Shown in pieces: positions 35,965 to 45,732 of a stretch of 64,000 nucleotides of DNA. The stretch spans positions 1 to 64,000 of the forward strand of contig CAVSJQ010000002.1 of the NCBI GenBank assembly GCA_963728355.1. Reading direction: 5' to 3'. The notes under the pieces are model-generated. The model was given only the letters and a program-made list of their open reading frames with translations, made no database searches and was not told the origin of the DNA. How positions within the stretch are numbered: the first letter of the stretch is position 1; each line of letters begins with the position of its first letter. Made by a program: the position numbers and the translations under genes. Source of the stretch: Sva-07 sp963728355 (GTDB lineage: Bacteria > Actinomycetota > Acidimicrobiia > Acidimicrobiales > Ilumatobacteraceae).

Positions 35965-36945
35965 ATGCGGATTCTCGTGGCAGGCGGTGGCGGCTTCATC
36001 GGCGGTCATCTGGTGAAGGCCCTCGTCGACGACGGACATGATGTCCGTTCGGTCGACGTGAAGCCGATGGACCGCTGGTGGCAGGTGCATCCAGACGTCG
36101 AGAACCGGCCCGACACCGACCTGATGGGGGCCGACGCCTGTCGGAAGGCCACCAAGGGTGTCGACCAGGTCTTCAACCTGGCCGCCGACATGGGCGGCAT
36201 GGGGTTCATCGAGAACAACAAGGCGGCCTGCATGCTGAGCGTGCTCATCAGCACGCACCTCCTCCAAGCTGCCGTCGACAACGACGTCGAGCGCCTGTTC
36301 TACGCCAGTTCTGCCTGCGTCTACGCCGAAGAGCACCAGACCAACCCGAACGTGACCGCCCTCAAGGAATCGCACGCGTACCCGGCCATGCCCGAAGACG
36401 GCTACGGGTGGGAGAAGCTCTTCAGCGAACGGATGGCCCGCCACTTCCGCGAGGACTACGGCATCCAGACCCGCATCGCCCGCTACCACAACGTCTACGG
36501 GCCGAACGGATCCTGGACCGGCGGACGCGAGAAGGCCCCGGCAGCGCTGAGCCGCAAGGTCGCCGAAGCCGTCGTGAGCGGTCGTCACGAGGTCGAGGTC
36601 TGGGGTGACGGCGAGCAGACGCGCAGCTTCATGTTCGTCGACGACTGCGTGAAGGGCAGCCGCATGTTGATGGACTCCGATGTCACCGACCCGATCAACA
36701 TCGGCTCGTCGGAACTGGTGTCGATCAACGGACTGATCGACATCATCAGCGACATCGCCGGCATCAGCGTCGAGCGTCATCACGATCTCAGTGCGCCACA
36801 AGGCGTCCGTGGCCGCAACAGCGACAACACGATGATCCTCGAGAAGCTCGGTTGGGAGCCGTCCACGTCGCTGCGCTCCGGCCTCGAGGTCACCTACGCC
36901 TGGGTGCTCGACCAGGTGCGCTCGGCCGCAGCTGCGGTCGCCTGA
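35965..36945 (+). CDS. GDP-mannose 3,5-epimerase-like protein
   Basis: 326 aa; AGGAAAG precedes ATG 35965. MRILVAGGGGFIGGHLVKAL is the NAD site. The diagnostic GME features follow: FNLAADMGGMGFIENNKAAC, FYASSACVYAEEHQTNP, ACxP-like position at the SSAC cysteine, EDGYGWEKLFSERMARHF (YxxxK) and ARYHNVYGPNGSWTGGREKA, PAALSRK. GME epimerises GDP-mannose at C3 and C5 to GDP-L-galactose/gulose; bacterial copies are less common than plant ones and occur in polysaccharide loci. It is followed 24 bases later by a GT61 gene, probably in the same transcript. Confidence 0.85.
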   Translation: MRILVAGGGGFIGGHLVKALVDDGHDVRSVDVKPMDRWWQVHPDVENRPDTDLMGADACRKATKGVDQVFNLAADMGGMGFIENNKAACMLSVLISTHLLQAAVDNDVERLFYASSACVYAEEHQTNPNVTALKESHAYPAMPEDGYGWEKLFSERMARHFREDYGIQTRIARYHNVYGPNGSWTGGREKAPAALSRKVAEAVVSGRHEVEVWGDGEQTRSFMFVDDCVKGSRMLMDSDVTDPINIGSSELVSINGLIDIISDIAGISVERHHDLSAPQGVRGRNSDNTMILEKLGWEPSTSLRSGLEVTYAWVLDQVRSAAAAVA

Positions 36946-36969
36946 AGCCGAATCGAAGAGGTTCCAACT

Positions 36970-38268
36970 ATGGCGGAGGAATTCAGGCGGCGGCCGACTC
37001 ACACCTCGGTGGTCATCGACCGGGCACGCAAGCACGTCCGGCACCGCGCGAAACTCGCCGCACCGTCGATCCTGACACGGTTGCCGGGTTCGTCGGGGCA
37101 GTTCGGTCCACCGCGCAGGTTGGAGCTGTCGGTCGACGGTTGGACGCAACGCTGGAACGCCCGCTGCCGCGCGGGCGACGAGGCCGAACTGGTCTGGGTG
37201 CACGATCCGAGTGCCGCCGTCTGGTCGCCGTCGGTGGGTGTGGACGACCTCGACTCGTCAAGCGGTGAGGGGATCCTGCGCGACCACGGTCCCTTGACGG
37301 CCGGCACGGCCTGGTCCTGGCCCTCCACGTTCGCGCTGGCGATGCCGAGGGGCCGGGTCGCGGGGTACTACGGCAGCGTGATCACGCCCGACGACGGGCT
37401 CCTCACCGAGGCGTCGTTCGGCTTCGTCGATGATCCGCGTCAGCACCCGGTTCGGCGCCAGGTCCGATTGGGACACCTCGAACGCCTCGACGGCACCGCA
37501 GCGTCCGTTGCGTTCGGCCACGCCGACGCCTACTTCCACTGGCTGTTCGACGTGCTTCCTCGCGTGGAGATCCTCCGGCGGGCCGGCTGGGACGAGCATC
37601 GGTGGGACCATCTCGTGGTCAACGCCTCGGGTGCGCCCTACGAGCGCGAAACGCTCGCCCGGTTCGGGGTCGCCGACGAGCGGATCCGACAGGTGGACGT
37701 GCACGCCCACGTGCTCGCCGACCGGCTGGTCTCGACGTCGACCGTGTCGAGCTCCGGTTTCGTGCCCGAGTGGGCGTGCCGGCTCGTGCGTGATCGGCTG
37801 TTGCCCGGCGACGACGTCGCTGGCCCTCCGCTGCGGCTGTACATCAGCCGCGAGGATGCGCTGCAACGACGTCTCGCTGACGAGGATCGCCTCGTGGCCC
37901 TGCTGGAACCGCTGGGGTTCACGTGCCTCACGCTCAGCGGACGTCCGCTCGACGAGCAGGTCGACCTCTTCTCGAGGGCCGAGATCGTCGTGGGTCCGCA
38001 CGGCGGCGGGCTGTCGAACATCGTCTTCTGCCGCCCCGGCACCGCCGTCGTCGAGCTCTACGCCGACGACTACGTCAACCCGGTGTTCTGGGGGCTCGCC
38101 AACCACCTCGGTCTTCGCCACCATCACGTGATCGGACGACCCGCGACGCCGGGTCTCCAACGCGGCTACGGCGCGATCGACGTCGACATCGACGCCGCTG
38201 CCCGTCTCGTCGAGTACGCGCTCAGCCGGTCCGAGTCTCTGGGGTCGCGCGACCCCGAACGGCTCTAG
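36970..38268 (+). CDS. Glycosyltransferase family 61 (DUF563)
   Basis: 432 aa from ATG 36970. ASVAFGHADAYFHWLFDVLP is the GT61 entry motif. Then LRLYISREDALQRRLADEDR (the S/R-x-D-A-x-x-R-x-x-x-N/D-E segment) and FSRAEIVVGPHGGGLSNIVF, CRPGTAVVELYADDYVNPVF complete the family signature. The N-terminal ~140 residues are not recognisable. It is soluble, GT-B-like and inverting in characterised members; donors include xylose, GlcNAc and arabinose in other organisms. Its last 47 bases overlap the convergent methyltransferase gene. Confidence 0.85.
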   Translation: MAEEFRRRPTHTSVVIDRARKHVRHRAKLAAPSILTRLPGSSGQFGPPRRLELSVDGWTQRWNARCRAGDEAELVWVHDPSAAVWSPSVGVDDLDSSSGEGILRDHGPLTAGTAWSWPSTFALAMPRGRVAGYYGSVITPDDGLLTEASFGFVDDPRQHPVRRQVRLGHLERLDGTAASVAFGHADAYFHWLFDVLPRVEILRRAGWDEHRWDHLVVNASGAPYERETLARFGVADERIRQVDVHAHVLADRLVSTSTVSSSGFVPEWACRLVRDRLLPGDDVAGPPLRLYISREDALQRRLADEDRLVALLEPLGFTCLTLSGRPLDEQVDLFSRAEIVVGPHGGGLSNIVFCRPGTAVVELYADDYVNPVFWGLANHLGLRHHHVIGRPATPGLQRGYGAIDVDIDAAARLVEYALSRSESLGSRDPERL

Positions 38269-39001
38269 CGGATGGCGCGCGGGCCGCAGCCCTCTCCGGT
38301 TTGCGCAGCACGACGATGGCGAAGTTCGTGAAGGTGTACCACTCGTGACGCTCCGCCGTCCTGAACCAGCGCTCGGCGACGTCTCGCACGAGGGGAATGC
38401 GCCGGTAGTAGTCGTGGCCGAAGCCGGCCCGGTACTCCACCACCTCGAAGCCCACATCCTGCAAGCGATCGAGCTGACGAGCCGTCGGACCCCGCGTCCA
38501 GCTGTAGCGGGCGGGAAATTTCTCCTCGCGGGAACGGTCGCGGGGCAAGACGACGTCGAGGACCCTGCTGCCGACCTGCTCGGGCATGATCCGATTGACG
38601 ACGAACGGCACGGAGTACAGCGTCGGGAAGTAGTGGAGTGCGATGCCTCCGGGTTTCAGTGCCTGCAAGACGTTGCGATGGAACATCTCACCGCTGCGGA
38701 CATGTTCGGCCACGAACTTCGAGAACATGAAGTCGAAGGAGTCCCGCGTGGCGAAGTGGGGTCCGGCGATGTCGGCACACACCGTGTCGAACTCGGGTGG
38801 TGCGAGGTCGAGTTCTCCTTGCGAGATGTCGAGGACCGTGTAGTGGAGGCCGAGCTCGTCGGAGCGCTCCGGCGAGAGCAATGGATTGCGCCCCCCTCCG
38901 ACGTCGCACACGTCGACGGCGTCGACCCGTCGAATCGACTCGAGGACGTCGTCTTCGTACCGATCCCACAGATCCGTGTGCGGTACTCCGAGCACCTTCA
39001 T
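38222..39001 (-). CDS. SAM-dependent methyltransferase
   Basis: 259 aa from ATG 39001. AVDVCDVGGGRNPLLSPERS is a class I motif I with unusual GGGRNPL, then YTVLDISQGELDLAPPEFDT (acidic ribose contact), FDFMFSKFVAEHVRSGEMFH and ALKPGGIALHYFPTLYSVPF (post-II/III). Similar proteins in glycan loci methylate sugars. The tail after residue ~235 is Ala/Arg-rich. It runs convergent to GT61 with overlapping ends, so their 3' regions pair as RNAs. Confidence 0.8.
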   Translation of the reverse strand: MKVLGVPHTDLWDRYEDDVLESIRRVDAVDVCDVGGGRNPLLSPERSDELGLHYTVLDISQGELDLAPPEFDTVCADIAGPHFATRDSFDFMFSKFVAEHVRSGEMFHRNVLQALKPGGIALHYFPTLYSVPFVVNRIMPEQVGSRVLDVVLPRDRSREEKFPARYSWTRGPTARQLDRLQDVGFEVVEYRAGFGHDYYRRIPLVRDVAERWFRTAERHEWYTFTNFAIVVLRKPERAAARAPSARAVRGRATPETRTG

Positions 39002-39275
39002 CGTTCACCTCACTGATGGAACAGCACGAACGACAGGCGCAGATGGTGCGAGCGTCTGTCCGTCCCCGAGACCGGAGCCCCCATGGCTCGTGTGGACCAT
39101 GTTCGTCACTGGCAACAACGGTGTCAACACCACGCCCCGGCGTCCGCTCCCGTCGACCGACGGTCTCGTGTCTCGGCCACGCCAATGCGCTACGGCTCGA
39201 TGCCATCGCGGTTTCGGATCCAGGCCCGGCGGTAGAATCGCTCGGAGGCGGATTGTCGAGCGGAGACAGGAGCGG

Positions 39276-42050
39276 ATGGTGCGCGACGTGAAGACGAAGA
39301 CGCAGGAGACTCAGCACGCCGACGCACCGCGTGCCGTTCCGTCCACCGTGACCGGATGGATCCGTCGAGGCGCCGAACTCGACCCCGACGCGACGGCACT
39401 GGTGTTCGGCGCCGAGCGCCTGTCGCATCGCGAGCTCGATGAACTCAGCAACCAGGTGGCTCGACATCTCGCCGAGCACGGCGTCGGACGCGGTGACCGC
39501 GTCGGACTCTGCATCGACCGTTCGGTCGAGCTCATCGCATGCCTCGTCGGCATCTTGAAGAGCGGCGCCGCCTACGTCCCGCTGGATCCGACGTATCCGC
39601 GAGATCGCTTGGCCTTGATGCGGGAGGACGCCGATCTCCGCCTCGTTCTCGCCAGCGACTCGCACGCCGGATGGATCGGTGGCGACGACGCCGAGGTGTC
39701 GACTGTCCATTCCTGGGACACCGTCGCAGCCCGGCTCCGCGAACTGCCCACCACGCCGGTCGACGTCGTCGTCAGGCCGGAGGACGACGCCTACGTCATC
39801 TTCACGTCGGGCTCGACCGGCCGGCCCAAAGGCATCCAGATGCCGCATCGAGCGCTCGCCAACCTGGTCGGCTGGCAGCTCGAGCGGTCGACATTCGCGC
39901 CCCGGGCGCGGGTCCTGCAGTACTCGAGCATCAGCTTCGACGTGTCCTTCCAGGAAGTCGCCGCGACGCTCGCGTCCGGCGGCGAACTGGTGATGGTGCC
40001 CGACAGCGAGCGCCGCGACCCCCGGCGCTTGCTCGAGATCCTCCGCGACCTGCGCGTGCAACGACTGTTCCTGCCGTTCGTCGCACTGCGCAGCCTGGTC
40101 GAGGTCGCCAGCCACGGCGGTGGCCTGCCCGACGAGCTGACCGAGATCATCACCGCTGGTGAACAGCTCCGGGTGGACGACGTCATGCGCGAGGTGTTCG
40201 CACGCTCACCCCGGCTCACCCTCGACAATCAGTACGGGCCGTCGGAAACCCATGTGATCACCGCCCATCTGCTCGACGGTGACCCGCGATCGTGGCCGGA
40301 CTTCCCCCCGATCGGGCGCGCGCTCACCGACTGCACCGCCGAGGTCCTCGACGATGACCGCAATCCGGTCGTCCAGGGAGCGATCGGCGAGATCTACCTC
40401 GGTGGGATCAATCTCGCTCACGGTTACTTCCGGCGCCCCGACCTGACCGAGCGAGCGTTCGTCACCGTCGGCCGCGGCGACAGCGCTCGGCGACTGTACC
40501 GAACCGGCGATCTCGCGTTCGTCGACGAGCACGGTGACATCCACTACCAGGGTCGCATCGATGACCAGGTGAAGATCCGCGGTCATCGCATCGAACCCGG
40601 CGAGATCAACTCGGTCGCGAGCCGACTCGACGGCGTCGGTCAGTGCCTCACCCACGCGTTCCGCCGGCCGAACGGGGCCGCGTACCTGGTCACCTACTTC
40701 ACCACCACCGACGACGACATCGACGCGGCGCGGTTGCGGGAGCACCTGCGAGCGCATCTCCCCGACTACATGGTGCCCGCCTTCGTGATCGAACTCGACC
40801 GGATCGAGCTGGGACCGAGCGGCAAGGCCGATCTCCGGTCGATGCCCGACCCGCGTACGTCTGCGACGCTGCTCGCGCCGGTGCACTACGACACCGCCAC
40901 GCAAGGGCGTCTCGGGGAGATCTGGAGCGAGGTTCTCGACTTCCCGAACATTCCGGCCGACGCCAACTTCTTCGATCTGGGGGGCGACTCGCTGGCGGCG
41001 GTCACCCTGTTCCTGCGCATCAGCGAGGAGTTCGGGCACGACCTCCCGCTGGCCGCACTCGCCCAGACTCCCACGATCCAGGCGCTGGCAGAACGGATCG
41101 ATGGGTACTCCGCCGACACCGTCGACGGCTACCGCTCCCTGCAGCTCCTGCAGGACGGTCCGCTCGACGTACCACCGCTGTTCCTCGTGCACGGTGGTGG
41201 CGGCAACGTCCTGATCTTCGGCGAGTTCGCTGCCAACCTCGCGCCCGATCAGCGCGTGTACGCATTCCAGTGGTCCGGTTGGGATGGTCGCCCCGGCGAG
41301 CGCACGATCCCGGAGATGGCCGCTGCGTACAAGGAGGAACTCCGGCGCGCCGTACCCGAGGGCCCGTACCGCATCGGCGGACACTGCATCGGCGGGTTGA
41401 TTGCCATCGAGCTGGCTGAGCTGCTCGTCGCCGAAGGCGCCGAGATCGACGGTCCGCTGATCATCTCCGACGCGCCGAACCTGGCGGCACGTTCGTATTC
41501 CCGGCGAGATCCCGACCGATCGGAGGAGTCACGGCGCCAATGCGATCGTCGAGCCGACGAGGTCCTGGCGATGGTGCCTGCGCAGCTGCGAACGGGGAGT
41601 TGGCGTGGCGCGCGCGACCCCGAACCCATCGACCCCAACCGGCCTCGACCCAGCACGACGCAGTCGATCCTCGCCCGTCTGCCGTGGCTGGTCAGGCTGA
41701 TCAGGTCGGTGCGCGACTGGTTGCGCATCGACCTCCGGCTCCTGCTCGGCAGGGAGATCCCGATCGATCTGCGCGAGCGCTACTGCACGAGCACCCTCAT
41801 TCGTGCAGCACGGCGGCATCGTCCGCGCCCGTGGGACGGCGACGTGCTCTACCTCCGCGCCGGTACCTTCGAAGCCAAGACGATGGCGCTGAAGGGGTGG
41901 TGGGACGACACGACGCTCGGCTTCGAGGAACTCTGCGACGGCCACTTCGACCTCCACGTCGTGGGCGGCTACCACAACGATCCGTTCTCGTTCACCTACT
42001 CAGCGGACGTCGTGCGCGAGGCCTTCGAGATCACGCCGCGGGCCGGGTGA
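39276..42050 (+). CDS. Single-module NRPS: adenylation - carrier - thioesterase
   Basis: 924 aa; AGGAG lies just before ATG 39276. Adenylation domain (about 25-530): LSHRELDELSNQVARHLAEH, VIFTSGSTGRPKGIQMPHRA, SISFDVSFQEVAATLASGGE, NQYGPSETHVITAHLL, YRTGDLAFVDEHGDIHYQGR, IDDQVKIRGHRIEPGEI and the A10 lysine GPSGKADL. Carrier domain: FFDLGGDSLAAVTLFLRISE. Thioesterase (about 620-924): PLFLVHGGGGNVLIFGEFAA and YRIGGHCIGGLIAIELAELL, where the usual G-x-S-x-G serine is Cys. There is no condensation domain, so it activates one amino or other carboxylic acid and releases or transfers it, perhaps onto a sugar. Confidence 0.9.
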   Translation: MVRDVKTKTQETQHADAPRAVPSTVTGWIRRGAELDPDATALVFGAERLSHRELDELSNQVARHLAEHGVGRGDRVGLCIDRSVELIACLVGILKSGAAYVPLDPTYPRDRLALMREDADLRLVLASDSHAGWIGGDDAEVSTVHSWDTVAARLRELPTTPVDVVVRPEDDAYVIFTSGSTGRPKGIQMPHRALANLVGWQLERSTFAPRARVLQYSSISFDVSFQEVAATLASGGELVMVPDSERRDPRRLLEILRDLRVQRLFLPFVALRSLVEVASHGGGLPDELTEIITAGEQLRVDDVMREVFARSPRLTLDNQYGPSETHVITAHLLDGDPRSWPDFPPIGRALTDCTAEVLDDDRNPVVQGAIGEIYLGGINLAHGYFRRPDLTERAFVTVGRGDSARRLYRTGDLAFVDEHGDIHYQGRIDDQVKIRGHRIEPGEINSVASRLDGVGQCLTHAFRRPNGAAYLVTYFTTTDDDIDAARLREHLRAHLPDYMVPAFVIELDRIELGPSGKADLRSMPDPRTSATLLAPVHYDTATQGRLGEIWSEVLDFPNIPADANFFDLGGDSLAAVTLFLRISEEFGHDLPLAALAQTPTIQALAERIDGYSADTVDGYRSLQLLQDGPLDVPPLFLVHGGGGNVLIFGEFAANLAPDQRVYAFQWSGWDGRPGERTIPEMAAAYKEELRRAVPEGPYRIGGHCIGGLIAIELAELLVAEGAEIDGPLIISDAPNLAARSYSRRDPDRSEESRRQCDRRADEVLAMVPAQLRTGSWRGARDPEPIDPNRPRPSTTQSILARLPWLVRLIRSVRDWLRIDLRLLLGREIPIDLRERYCTSTLIRAARRHRPRPWDGDVLYLRAGTFEAKTMALKGWWDDTTLGFEELCDGHFDLHVVGGYHNDPFSFTYSADVVREAFEITPRAG

Positions 42051-42969
42051 CCTCTCGTCGCCACGGCGCCTTGGCCATGAGGTGACGCCGGGCCCTGGTG
42101 AGGTCGTAACGCAGACGTCCCTTGGTGGTCCAGGCCGCTGCCCACACTCCGCCGAGGCACCGGATGCGTTCGGTGAGCGCAACACCGGGAACGACGACGA
42201 GGCTGCGTGCGTATTCGCCGACGATGCGCCAGTACGGAAAGCCCAGCTTGTCGGCGTGTTTCGGGTCGAACCAGGCCCGCCATGCGAGGTAGTCGAGACC
42301 GCCTTTGACTCCGTACGTCGTCGATGCCTGCTCGGCGTGTTCGCGCATGAGCTGCAGGGGTTCGTTCAGTTGGACGAAGGGACCCAGCAGGATCAGCCGG
42401 GCGAGGAGCACGCCGTCGGCGTGGCCGTAGTCGCCGTACGGCGGGATCTGCAAGAGGGCCGCTCTGCGCATCACGCCGAAGATGAGGTGGCAGCGGCCCT
42501 GATAGGTGGCGGCGTCGTGGAAGCGGATGTGCACCTGATCGGCCTCGCGGCGCATCGGTGGGCCGTGGTAGATGCCGGCGCTCGTACCGTTGTCGTCGAT
42601 GATCTCGACACGCGTATGGGCGAGGACCGCCTCGGGGTGGGCGTCGAGCGCGGCCACGCAGCGTTCGAGATAGCCGGGCCGGATCACGTCGTCGTGAGCG
42701 GCCCACCGGAACAGTTCTCCCTGTGACAGTTCGACGACCCGGTTGAAGTTCCAGGTGCCGCCGAGGTTCTGGTCGCTGCGGTGGTATCGCACGCGTTCGT
42801 CACGGGACGCGAAGTCCTCGCAGATCTCCTGGGTGCTGTCGGTCGACCCGTTGTCGGAGATGACGACCTCGAAGTCGGTGTAGGTCTGCGCCAGGATCGA
42901 GTCGAGTGCCTCGCCGAGATACCGCTCGCCGTTGTACACCGGCAGGCCGATGCTCACCCGGGGGCTCAC
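42031..42969 (-). CDS. Glycosyltransferase family 2
   Basis: 312 aa from ATG 42969. RVSIGLPVYNGERYLGEALD, VVISDNGSTDSTQEICEDFA, LFRWAAHDDVIRPGYLERCV: a GT-A fold with D-N-G-S-T-D and the AAHDD metal motif, the arrangement of the short rhamnosyl/galactosyl-type GT2 enzymes. The C-terminal third (LDYLAWRAWFDPKHADKLGF) is helical. It is cytoplasmic. Its end overlaps the end of the NRPS gene by 20 bases, convergent. Donor unknown. Confidence 0.87.
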   Translation of the reverse strand: MSPRVSIGLPVYNGERYLGEALDSILAQTYTDFEVVISDNGSTDSTQEICEDFASRDERVRYHRSDQNLGGTWNFNRVVELSQGELFRWAAHDDVIRPGYLERCVAALDAHPEAVLAHTRVEIIDDNGTSAGIYHGPPMRREADQVHIRFHDAATYQGRCHLIFGVMRRAALLQIPPYGDYGHADGVLLARLILLGPFVQLNEPLQLMREHAEQASTTYGVKGGLDYLAWRAWFDPKHADKLGFPYWRIVGEYARSLVVVPGVALTERIRCLGGVWAAAWTTKGRLRYDLTRARRHLMAKAPWRREVTRPAA

Positions 42970-43081
42970 GGCACACGCGTTCCTGGTCGTCGCGACCCGT
43001 CACCGGGTCGTTGTTCGGAGATCGCCGCCGCCGCCAGCATCGCCCCGAGGTTATCGCTGCCGTCGCGATCGGCCACGCCGA

Positions 43082-44452
43082 TCAGACCAATGCACTCGAA
43101 CGGTGTGTCAGCGTACCGACCTCGTCATCGTCGGGATTCGCCGCCCGCCAGGACGCTGCGACGAAGCCCAGCGCCAGGCCGAGCATCAGGCTCAAACGGA
43201 ACTTGTCGAGCGCCGGCTCGACCATTGCCTTCGCCAACCATCCCACCACCCCGAGCAAACCTGCGATCGCTATCGCGGCAACGTCGTTGGGCGCCCGGCC
43301 CCGCCACACCGCAGCCGCCGTCCACACCGTGACACCGAGCGCGATCGCCAGGAATGCGAGGCCGACGAAGCCGATTCGCAACCAGATGTCGAGCGCGAGG
43401 TTGTGCGCCGTCGTCTGGAGCGCGGCGCCGGTGTTCACACGTGTCGTCTGCACCTCGGCTCCGACGCCGTAGCCGAGAACGGGTCGCTCTTGGGCGAGGT
43501 CGATCGACTCTTCGTACAACCGGACGCGCTCCTTCGCGCTCTCCTCGTTGCCCTGTCCGCCGAACGCTTCGTCGACGATTCCCGTCGACGCCCCGGCCGC
43601 CACTCCCACGCTTCCGATCGCCACCAACAACCCGAGGATCAACCCGATCTGCGTGCCGGACACGGTGGAACGGCGCTTCCAGGTCTGACCCGCCAGCGCA
43701 ACGATCGCCAACGTGATCACGACGGCAGCCAGTGTCAGGTACGAGCCTCGCTGATCGCGAGTGATCGGCACGAGCAGCAAGGCGAACCCCGCCGCCGCGA
43801 CGTACCAGCGCGGTCGAGGCCGCACCGCCTCGGTGATGATGACCGCTCCACCGAGCGCTACCAGGATCGTGACGCTGTCATGGCTGAGCAGTCCGAGCTG
43901 GGGAAAGTCCTGAACAGGCGTGTTGACCACGATCTGCAGGTCGGACAAGCTGACGACGAGGCCGATCGGCAACAGCGGGGCGAGGAACAGGCCGAGCCGT
44001 CCGATCGACGCATCGAGACGATCGATGTCGACCCCTGACGCCACGACGAGGCCGCCGAGCACGTAGAGCAGCACCTTGCCCTGGAAGAGCACCTGCTGGA
44101 ACTCGAGTCCGACCATCAGTCCGATCACGACGCCGGTGAAGTAGAGCGCGAAGAACGGGAACCAGGCGAGACCGATCGGTCCGATCCGTCCCCATCGACC
44201 CGCGAGCAACCGTGCCGCCAGCGCCGCCACGAGCAGCAGATCGGGTGGGCGGAAGTCCTGGCCGAACAGTTCCGGGCGGAGCAGACCGACCGGCACCGAC
44301 GCCACCTCCGGTGTCACGATCGCCTCGACGATGAAGGTGACGGCGACCACGTTGAAGATCGTGTGCCGTCGGCCGTTGGACTCCAGGACGAAGAACCACC
44401 CGAACAGCGCGGCGGCCAGGATCGCTGCGCCCAGGAAGACGACGATCAACAC
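43082..44452 (-). CDS. O-antigen polymerase/ligase-like membrane protein (Wzy-like)
   Basis: 456 aa from GTG 44452; its first codons overlap the stop of the GT4 gene by 7 bases. About ten or more membrane helices (LIVVFLGAAILAAALFGWFF, LAWFPFFALYFTGVVIGLMV, LTLAAVVITLAIVALAGQTW, IGLILGLLVAIGSVGVAAGA), with the large polar loop and the RPVLGYGVGAEVQTTR and TTAHNLALDIWLRIGFVGLA segments of the Wzy_C/O-antigen ligase superfamily (the H-N near the loop end). It polymerises lipid-linked repeat units outside the membrane or ligates the chain. It is the only polymerase candidate in the window. Confidence 0.83.
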   Translation of the reverse strand: MLIVVFLGAAILAAALFGWFFVLESNGRRHTIFNVVAVTFIVEAIVTPEVASVPVGLLRPELFGQDFRPPDLLLVAALAARLLAGRWGRIGPIGLAWFPFFALYFTGVVIGLMVGLEFQQVLFQGKVLLYVLGGLVVASGVDIDRLDASIGRLGLFLAPLLPIGLVVSLSDLQIVVNTPVQDFPQLGLLSHDSVTILVALGGAVIITEAVRPRPRWYVAAAGFALLLVPITRDQRGSYLTLAAVVITLAIVALAGQTWKRRSTVSGTQIGLILGLLVAIGSVGVAAGASTGIVDEAFGGQGNEESAKERVRLYEESIDLAQERPVLGYGVGAEVQTTRVNTGAALQTTAHNLALDIWLRIGFVGLAFLAIALGVTVWTAAAVWRGRAPNDVAAIAIAGLLGVVGWLAKAMVEPALDKFRLSLMLGLALGFVAASWRAANPDDDEVGTLTHRSSALV

Positions 44453-45732
44453 GCCGGAGACGTCCGATCGGGTGGACCCGGGGGCGGTTCTGGCGGGGAC
44501 ACGTCGACCGGCCGTTCGAGCGCAGCGACGAGCACGGCGGTGAAGTCGTCGGTGATCCGCTCGATGTCGAACGTCGCCTCCGCTGCACGACGTGCCGCCT
44601 CGCCCATGCTCCGCCGTGTCACCGGATCCTCGATCAATCGGCTCGCGGCCGCGACGAACCCGTCGACGTCGCCGGGGTCGACCACCACTCCAGCGCCATT
44701 GGCGTGGATCGTTCGGGCCGAGAGGTTCTCCCGAGGTATCGCACCGAGGATCGCGCGGCCGGCACAGTGGTAGGTCAGCACCTTCGACGGCACGGAGAAT
44801 GCGCCCGCATCCGGCTCGAGCAGCACGAGCAGGATGTCGCCGGTGCCCAACATGTCGGGAAGGTCCTCGTAGGGCTGGAAGGGAAGCAGCTCGAGCTCGT
44901 CGCCGTGAATCCGCTCGGCGAGCCACGTCGCTCCCAGGCCTTCCGACGCGACGACGACGCGTACGTCGGGGCGGTCGGCGTACCTCTCGGCCAGCGCCAA
45001 CAGGATCTTCGGTTGATGCTTCAAGCCCAACGTGCCGGCGTAGAGCAGCACCGTCTCGTCGTCGGCGACCTGATGTCGTTCGGACCATGGGTTCGGTCGG
45101 GGCGACACTCGCACCTCGTCGAGCGGAGCCCAGTTGTGCACGACGGTCAACTTCGAGTCCGCAAGTCCCCAGTCGCGCAGCAGGCCGACGAAGTCCTCGC
45201 TGATGACGACCACCTGCGAACTCGTGCGCAGCAACCACTTCTCGATCCAGACGAAGCTGCGCGCGATCAAGCGGTTGACGGGTCCGCCTCGTCGCTCGAA
45301 GTGTTGGCTGAGCGCCATGCTGTAGATGTCCTGCTGCCAGAAGACGATCGGGATCCGTCGCAGTCGCAGACCGATCTGCAGGACCAAGGCAGCGATGAGC
45401 GGGGTGTTGGCCGAGATCACCACGTCGGGCTTCTTCGCTCGCATCAGCCGGAGGAAGCGCCACCCGTACTCGATCTCCTGCGGTGCGCGCCGCACCGCCG
45501 AGTACTTCGAGAACTCTCGGCGCAGGGCGATGCCGACGCTGCTGAACCGGCTTCCCGCGCCGTCGCCGACGGCACCGTGGGGCGTCTGGAACGATGAGCA
45601 GTACACGTGCGTCACGTCGAGACCACGTCGCGCGAGGTTGCGGGCCAACTGCGCCTGGAACGGATGTCCGGAGAAGTCGTGCAACGCCACCCGGGTCGGG
45701 CCGACGGTCTCAGTTCTCGGCCTCCCACGCAC
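44446..45732 (-). CDS. Glycosyltransferase family 4 (WcaI-like)
   Basis: 428 aa from ATG 45732. N-terminal: RVALHDFSGHPFQAQLARNL, ARRGLDVTHVYCSSFQTPHG, ISANTPLIAALVLQIGLRLR, PIVFWQQDIYSMALSQHFER. C-terminal: VLLYAGTLGLKHQPKILLAL, LPDMLGTGDILLVLLEPDAG, FSVPSKVLTYHCAGRAILGA, in the position of the E-x7-E donor motif. This is the WcaI/colanic-acid-type GT4. It is translationally coupled to the polymerase. It diverges from the asparagine-synthetase-like gene with 179 bases between starts. Confidence 0.87.
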   Translation of the reverse strand: MRGRPRTETVGPTRVALHDFSGHPFQAQLARNLARRGLDVTHVYCSSFQTPHGAVGDGAGSRFSSVGIALRREFSKYSAVRRAPQEIEYGWRFLRLMRAKKPDVVISANTPLIAALVLQIGLRLRRIPIVFWQQDIYSMALSQHFERRGGPVNRLIARSFVWIEKWLLRTSSQVVVISEDFVGLLRDWGLADSKLTVVHNWAPLDEVRVSPRPNPWSERHQVADDETVLLYAGTLGLKHQPKILLALAERYADRPDVRVVVASEGLGATWLAERIHGDELELLPFQPYEDLPDMLGTGDILLVLLEPDAGAFSVPSKVLTYHCAGRAILGAIPRENLSARTIHANGAGVVVDPGDVDGFVAAASRLIEDPVTRRSMGEAARRAAEATFDIERITDDFTAVLVAALERPVDVSPPEPPPGPPDRTSPAC

